In this document: in pieces, positions 60,097 to 64,000 of the stretch | How positions within the stretch are numbered: the first letter of the stretch is position 1 | Layout: each line of letters opens with the position of its first letter | Assembly (NCBI RefSeq): GCF_036492635.1 | Contig: NZ_AP025306.1 | Location: 372,001-436,000 of the forward strand | Direction of reading: 5' to 3' | Length of the DNA stretch: 64,000 nt | DNA from: Aureibacter tunicatorum | GTDB taxonomy: Bacteria > Bacteroidota > Bacteroidia > Cytophagales > Cyclobacteriaceae | Translations under genes and position numbers: made by a program | Notes under the pieces: model-generated | Told to the model about the DNA's origin: nothing | What the model saw: the letters and a program-made list of their open reading frames with translations, nothing else | Databases searched by the model: none

Positions 60097-60534
60097 ATGG
60101 AAAAGGAGATGATTATATCAGAAAACACTTATCTTAAAGCTTTGAGAGTAAGCTTTATAGCGGTTATTGCAGGGTTGATCATTGTGGATTTTCTTGCTTT
60201 AAGGTTAGGGTCAATTGTGGCTATAATTACAATGTATATTTGCGCTATGACTATGACGACAAACATTATAAAAGGAGAAGCTTGTGAATACTACCCATCC
60301 GTTTCCGGTTTTGAAATGAATGGAAAACTGATCTCTTTTTATATCGCTATAGACTTTATATTTGGGTTCAGTATTTTGATTGTTTCTAAGTTGTTGGGGC
60401 AATTTGAGCTAGAGCCAATTTTGTTTAATACACTTTGTGTTATTGCAGGGATAGTTTCTTTATGCTTAGCTGTCAAGGTAAAGTGTGATTTTATTTTAAA
60501 ACAAATTATTCATTCTACTACAAAACTCAAATAA
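60097..60534 (+). CDS. Membrane protein, fourth gene of the operon
   Basis: 145 residues from the ATG at 60097, placed right after the previous stop; an upstream TTG at 60064 and an ATG at 60079 lie inside the preceding gene. Four hydrophobic helices. Family unknown; it has the same size and helix plan as the gene before it, so distant duplication is possible. Confidence 0.65.
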   Translation: MEKEMIISENTYLKALRVSFIAVIAGLIIVDFLALRLGSIVAIITMYICAMTMTTNIIKGEACEYYPSVSGFEMNGKLISFYIAIDFIFGFSILIVSKLLGQFELEPILFNTLCVIAGIVSLCLAVKVKCDFILKQIIHSTTKLK

Positions 60535-60535
60535 G

Positions 60536-60946
60536 ATGAAACTTTCACTATTATCTCAATTGGCATGTTCAGATCAAGCCAGAATCCATCTTAAAAATAC
60601 CCAAAAAGGCTTGAAATTGATGTTGCCGGACAAGGGAGTTGGATGGCATGTTATCAGAAAGGATATTCAAAAAGGCTTGCATTACGCCATTTTTGATTAC
60701 AACAGAATATATTTCCAGTTGGAGGAAAAGATACTTGCGATCAAAAGATACACAGGGGCACTTGAATGGCCGCCAGTGCTTGGAGAGCATAAATGGGTTA
60801 ATCAATTTGGAATCAAGCATGCTTGGCAAATAGAAAATGATAGGGAAGACGCTTATAAAATTACGATTCAAGCGAATGGTTGTTTTAAAAATGAGACATC
60901 TATCCTTGTCAAATATGATAATAAAACCTATCACTTAATTGATTAA
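60536..60946 (+). CDS. Small soluble protein, fifth gene of the operon
   Basis: 136 residues, basic, beta-rich, no signal peptide; starts MKLSLLSQLACSDQARIHL and includes DKGVGWHVIRKDIQKG and ALEWPPVLGEHKW. No family recognised. It starts 1 bp after the preceding stop and ends 2 bp before the next gene, so it is clearly part of the operon; presumably a cytoplasmic partner of the membrane proteins. Confidence 0.65.
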   Translation: MKLSLLSQLACSDQARIHLKNTQKGLKLMLPDKGVGWHVIRKDIQKGLHYAIFDYNRIYFQLEEKILAIKRYTGALEWPPVLGEHKWVNQFGIKHAWQIENDREDAYKITIQANGCFKNETSILVKYDNKTYHLID

Positions 60947-60948
60947 TT

Positions 60949-61569
60949 ATGAGAACGGTATATTCATTAATAGCAATCTTATTAGTCATAATTAATTCTG
61001 AGGGGCAGGCTCAAGAACGAGCCGTTGTCCATCTTGAGGATGACAGTCGATATATGTATCAAACGTATGGCGATATAAGAGTGGGAGTGTTAAAATGCGA
61101 AGGATCGTATTTGAAGGATTATCACGAGTTTTTCATTTCGATAGAAAATGCCCAAGAGAAAGGGATTGATCTTTTGCCAACGATGTTTGAAGCTAAAACG
61201 ATTAAATGGAATAAAAAAGTGAAAGAATCTCCGCTGATACCTCTCAAAGAATTTAGCGATATGTTGGAGGAAAGAAAAAAGATTGAAAAACGTGATAAAG
61301 AAGGATATAATATAAGCTCTGAGATTGATGTGTTCAATCTTATCAAGCATAATTCCGCTAAATTCGAAATATTGCAGCCTCGTTATTGTCCAAGATCTCA
61401 TACTTTGCATACAGAGTTGAAAAAGCATTATTTGAAAATACATACATTGGGAGCTCAAAAGAAAGAAGTTATCCGTATGTGTGTCAAAAGACAACGAGGA
61501 AAAGAGCTTAATATCATCGCTAATATCGAAGGCCAGGAATATTCTTTTAAGTTCCCTCTTGATGATTAG
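60949..61569 (+). CDS. Exported protein, sixth gene of the operon, paralogue of the 59076 gene
   Basis: 206 residues with a signal peptide ending GQAQ. The mature part contains FFISIENAQEKGIDLLPTMFEAK, matching the secreted protein at 59076, and later PLIPLKEFSDML. Terminates at a good terminator (61593-61618), which ends the operon. Function unknown. Confidence 0.7.
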   Translation: MRTVYSLIAILLVIINSEGQAQERAVVHLEDDSRYMYQTYGDIRVGVLKCEGSYLKDYHEFFISIENAQEKGIDLLPTMFEAKTIKWNKKVKESPLIPLKEFSDMLEERKKIEKRDKEGYNISSEIDVFNLIKHNSAKFEILQPRYCPRSHTLHTELKKHYLKIHTLGAQKKEVIRMCVKRQRGKELNIIANIEGQEYSFKFPLDD

Positions 61570-61592
61570 ATGGGTTTTGTTTTAGGTTTGAA

Positions 61593-61618
61593 GAGTGCTG
61601 TTATCGGCACTCTTTTTT
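61593..61618 (+). terminator. Rho-independent terminator of the six-gene operon
   Basis: GAGTGC (61593-61598) pairs with GCACTC (61607-61612), followed by TTTTTT. Confidence 0.75.
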
Positions 61619-61691
61619 ATTTTAATATTTTTAATGCTAAATTATAATTTATTCGGGAGGTGTGATTTTTTACATAATATTGTATTTTTGA

Positions 61692-62225
61692 ATGATGGAT
61701 ATAGAGGTATTCGAAACTGAAAGGCTATTCTTAAGGCCAACAATTGAAGAAGATGCTGAGTTTTTTCTTGAACTGCAGAATAGTTCAACATGGCTTCAAT
61801 ACATAGGAGATAGAAATGTTAATACTGTAGAAGATGCTGCCGATTTTATAAAGCACAAAATTTTTCCTCAATATATAGAATTGGGTTATTCTAATTTTAC
61901 TGTTTTTTTAAAATCTAATAGTGCTCCTATAGGAAGTTGTGGTTTGTATGCAGGCCGTAATGGAATAGAAGGAGTGGATTTAGGGTTCGCTTTTTTGCCG
62001 GAATACCATAATAAAGGATATGCATATGAAGCTGCAAAGAAGGTAATGCAAATTGCATATCAAGACTTTGGATTAAAAAAACTTTATGCAATTACCTCTG
62101 AAATTAATACACCTTCTCAAAGACTTATTAAAAAATTAGGACTAGAGTTTATTGAAAGAAAGTGTTTGCCTGATGAAGACGATGAGTCACTAATCTATAT
62201 AGGTGAGTTGAAAACCTTAATTTAA
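61692..62225 (+). CDS. GNAT-family acetyltransferase (RimJ/RimL-like)
   Basis: 177 residues, of the RimJ/RimL ribosomal-protein-alanine-type. FETERLFLRPTIEEDAEFF starts the fold, GSCGLYAGRN lies in the middle, then GVDLGFAFLPEYHNKGYAYEAAKKVM covers the acetyl-CoA-binding region with its Q/RxxGxG-like HNKGYA, and ITSEINTPSQRLIKKLGL ends it. Substrate unknown. Starts at one of two adjacent ATGs. Confidence 0.9.
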   Translation: MMDIEVFETERLFLRPTIEEDAEFFLELQNSSTWLQYIGDRNVNTVEDAADFIKHKIFPQYIELGYSNFTVFLKSNSAPIGSCGLYAGRNGIEGVDLGFAFLPEYHNKGYAYEAAKKVMQIAYQDFGLKKLYAITSEINTPSQRLIKKLGLEFIERKCLPDEDDESLIYIGELKTLI

Positions 62226-62254
62226 TTTTATATAATATTTTTTATTGATTTATA

Positions 62255-62953
62255 ATGATTGAGATAATAGATCTAAGCCAAGAGATTTATGAGGGAATGC
62301 CTGTATTTAAAGATTTGCCTCAAGTGAAAATGAACATTCATAATTCTCATGAAGAATGGGGTGGAGAAGTAAATCCAAAGAAAAAAACGCCAGCTGTTCA
62401 TAAACTTGAGCTTGGAGAGCATACAGGGACTCATGTTGATGCATTGAACCATATGTCCAAAGAATATGAAGGACAATCCATTGATACTATGCCTTTGAGC
62501 TTATTCTATACGGAAGGGATTTGTCTGGATTTTTCACATAAAGGACTTAATGAGCTTATTGAAATTCATGAGATTCAAAATGCTTGCGAGCAAATGAATC
62601 TAGTCATTGAAAAAGGAGATACCGTATTGTTTTATACGGATCATTATCGAAAGCATTACGATAGTGAAAACTGGCCTTTTGGCCCTGGTTTATCAGCAGA
62701 AGCTGTCCGATGGTTGGGAGAAAAAGAAGTTTCCGCTTTTGGCGTCGAAACGATGTCTCCGGGAGTAAGGAAAGTATCAAATAGAGAAGCGCATTTGATA
62801 TGCGGAGAGATGGGTTTTACGCATTATGAAAACCTGATTAATCTGCATGAGTTGATTGGAAAAGGCCGATTTAGGTTTATTGGTTTTCCATTGAAGATCA
62901 GGGGAGGAACTGGTTCACCTGTTAGAGCTGTTGCAGTGTTTGATGGAATATAA
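62255..62953 (+). CDS. Cyclase family protein (kynurenine formamidase-like metal hydrolase)
   Basis: 232 residues with the metal-binding motif of the family: His56-T-G-T-His60-V-Asp62, and His66 a few residues on. LSQEIYEGMPVF at the N-terminus and ETMSPG later also fit. Members hydrolyse N-formylkynurenine or cyclic amides and use divalent metals; none of the other kynurenine-pathway genes is nearby, so the substrate is open. It lies 29 bp after the acetyltransferase gene. Confidence 0.9.
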   Translation: MIEIIDLSQEIYEGMPVFKDLPQVKMNIHNSHEEWGGEVNPKKKTPAVHKLELGEHTGTHVDALNHMSKEYEGQSIDTMPLSLFYTEGICLDFSHKGLNELIEIHEIQNACEQMNLVIEKGDTVLFYTDHYRKHYDSENWPFGPGLSAEAVRWLGEKEVSAFGVETMSPGVRKVSNREAHLICGEMGFTHYENLINLHELIGKGRFRFIGFPLKIRGGTGSPVRAVAVFDGI

Positions 62954-62985
62954 CTAACATTTTTTGCTATTAAGCAGTCTTGTTA

Positions 62986-64000
62986 ATGTGTATGTTCAGA
63001 TCGGATCGAAAATTAGCTCATTCTTTTAAGCGCTTGACATTGAATAATGGTGTTGGAAGGAAGCCTGTTGCGTCCGCATTTACTAAATCTGTGCCTATCC
63101 AAGCATTGCTGAGTCGATCTGATTTTCAACATAAGCAAAGAGAACTTGATTCGGCATTATTTGATAAACGGCTGGAAGTTTGCCCTTTATTGTATGATTT
63201 AGAGGAGTCATTGGATGAGTATCAAAGAATATGCATTCAAAGAGAGGAACTTAATCGAAGTCGGTCTTTAAAAGCTATGTGGTTCATGTCTTTCGAGCAT
63301 GGTCTTTACAGGGATAAGGATGAATGGTTGTTGCATTATTTATTTGACTTGATAGATAAGATGGAGCATATGGCCTACGAATGGCTTGATGGCAAAATCA
63401 GTGATTTGAACGAGCATGCCCCTTTTGCTTCAAGCATGCTTTATTTTTTGAATGAACTACATAAGGAACATGTCTTTCTTTCGCAACAACTTGTTTCCCA
63501 ACAATATAGATTATGGACTAAAGATCGCGACACTATCAGTGCTGAGGAGCAAACGGATAATGATAAACTTTGGCAAGCTATTGTAAATAACCAAACGAGC
63601 TTGAATATTACAGGAAAGAATTTTGACAAGGAAGGGTACAGACAAAGATTGTTTGGATTTGAACATTTAGTGCATTCTCATATGTTGCGTCTTATGAGCC
63701 GTCCTAAAGGAAGAAAACTTATAGAAAGAGCAGCAAATGCGTCAAAGTCGATCATAGTCGGACCATCTACTGCTAAAAAATCACAAGCGAAAGAAAGTTA
63801 TTTTTTGTTCAGAGATAAAATCAAGGGCAAGTGGAAAGGTGATTTTGATCTGTCAGATCCTTTTAAGCCTATTGAGCCCGGCAGAGCTTCTGCGACAAAT
63901 ATAATACTTAGTATTTATGACAAGAATGATATTCAAGATGTATGTTATACAGATAGCTGGAAGGCTATGCCTTGTCAAGAAAGTGAAGAAAAAGGAGAAA
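62986..64000 (+). CDS. PIQ-motif effector-like protein (partial, runs off the right edge)
   Basis: The frame is open for 338 codons from the ATG at 62986 (alternative ATG at 62992) to the window edge. A basic Arg/Lys-rich leader without signal peptide ends in SVPIQA (PIQ at 37-39). A helical region follows, with LMSRPKGRKLI at about residues 230-240, the same segment that marks the other M91-like PIQ proteins. The C-terminal domain is outside the window, so its activity cannot be read. The gene starts 32 bp after the cyclase gene. Confidence 0.75.
   Translation, partial: MCMFRSDRKLAHSFKRLTLNNGVGRKPVASAFTKSVPIQALLSRSDFQHKQRELDSALFDKRLEVCPLLYDLEESLDEYQRICIQREELNRSRSLKAMWFMSFEHGLYRDKDEWLLHYLFDLIDKMEHMAYEWLDGKISDLNEHAPFASSMLYFLNELHKEHVFLSQQLVSQQYRLWTKDRDTISAEEQTDNDKLWQAIVNNQTSLNITGKNFDKEGYRQRLFGFEHLVHSHMLRLMSRPKGRKLIERAANASKSIIVGPSTAKKSQAKESYFLFRDKIKGKWKGDFDLSDPFKPIEPGRASATNIILSIYDKNDIQDVCYTDSWKAMPCQESEEKGE

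Noticed and set aside
1-64000. tRNA, rRNA, integrase or insertion-sequence genes
   Set aside because: I looked for cloverleaf T-arm patterns, transposase DDE/HUH frames and integrases in the gaps and found none convincing.

Overview
The window looks like a chromosomal segment of a low-GC marine-type Bacteroidota, most likely order Cytophagales (Flammeovirgaceae/Persicobacteraceae-like). The basis is lineage-typical families: PorT-like barrels, DUF5777, DUF5686 with a CarboxypepD-reg-like domain, the lipoprotein family often misnamed KDO-8-P aldolase, Bacteroidota-style RHS tips (YPWNSPYAFSEN), many lipoproteins, and at least one good TTG-N20-TAnnTTTG promoter. No rRNA, tRNA, CRISPR, integrase or transposase gene was seen.

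Layout. 1-1947: truncated large effector-like gene carrying a PIQ motif. 2.0-13.2 kb: lipoprotein, DUF3857/transglutaminase/DUF2569 protein, CopA-type copper ATPase, NADAR protein and small hypotheticals. 13.2-16.4 kb: two minus-strand genes, a long inverted repeat, an SDR oxidoreductase. 16.5-21.8 kb: a very AT-rich accessory island with an orphan RHS tip plus toxin domain, its putative lipoprotein immunity partner, a membrane candidate, a CdiI-like immunity gene with an apparent frameshift, and three copies of an intergenic repeat. 22-29 kb: lipoproteins, a second PIQ protein, PorT barrels, a tandem cystatin-like protein, alpha/beta hydrolase, VOC protein. 29-36 kb: a Crp/Fnr regulator surrounded by three FNR-like boxes, in front of a DUF2147-like lipoprotein, a B12-binding radical SAM protein and a six-gene envelope operon (cytochrome c, YceI, OB-fold, DUF5777 barrel). 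38.7-44.9 kb: three tandem monohaem cytochromes and a 1528-aa S9 peptidase fused to a DUF5686 barrel. 45-53.4 kb: three more PIQ/PLQ effector-like proteins around an EreA/ChaN-like membrane protein. 53.5-58.2 kb: SemiSWEET, methyltransferase, SPASM radical SAM enzyme, three 56-aa DUF1843-like peptides and a RimK-like ATP-grasp protein. 58.6-61.6 kb: six-gene operon of unknown membrane and secreted proteins. 61.7-64 kb: GNAT, cyclase, and a truncated sixth PIQ protein.

Two systems stand out. (1) Six large proteins without signal peptides carry an N-terminal P-[IL]-Q motif after a basic, disordered leader, as seen in cargo of extracellular contractile injection systems. Four share an LM[ST]xPxGR-type segment. 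Of these, one has an intact M91 (NleD-like) HEMGH zinc motif, one has a clearly degenerate copy, one probably has a degenerate copy plus a kinase-like C-terminus, and one is cut off by the window edge. The other two are a Cys-His-Asn/Glu pair with almost identical spacing. (2) Three near-identical 56-aa peptide genes precede a canonical SPASM radical SAM enzyme and a methyltransferase, forming a compact RiPP-like cluster with terminator-like hairpins between the genes. Functions inferred from motifs are marked as such; no database search was possible.
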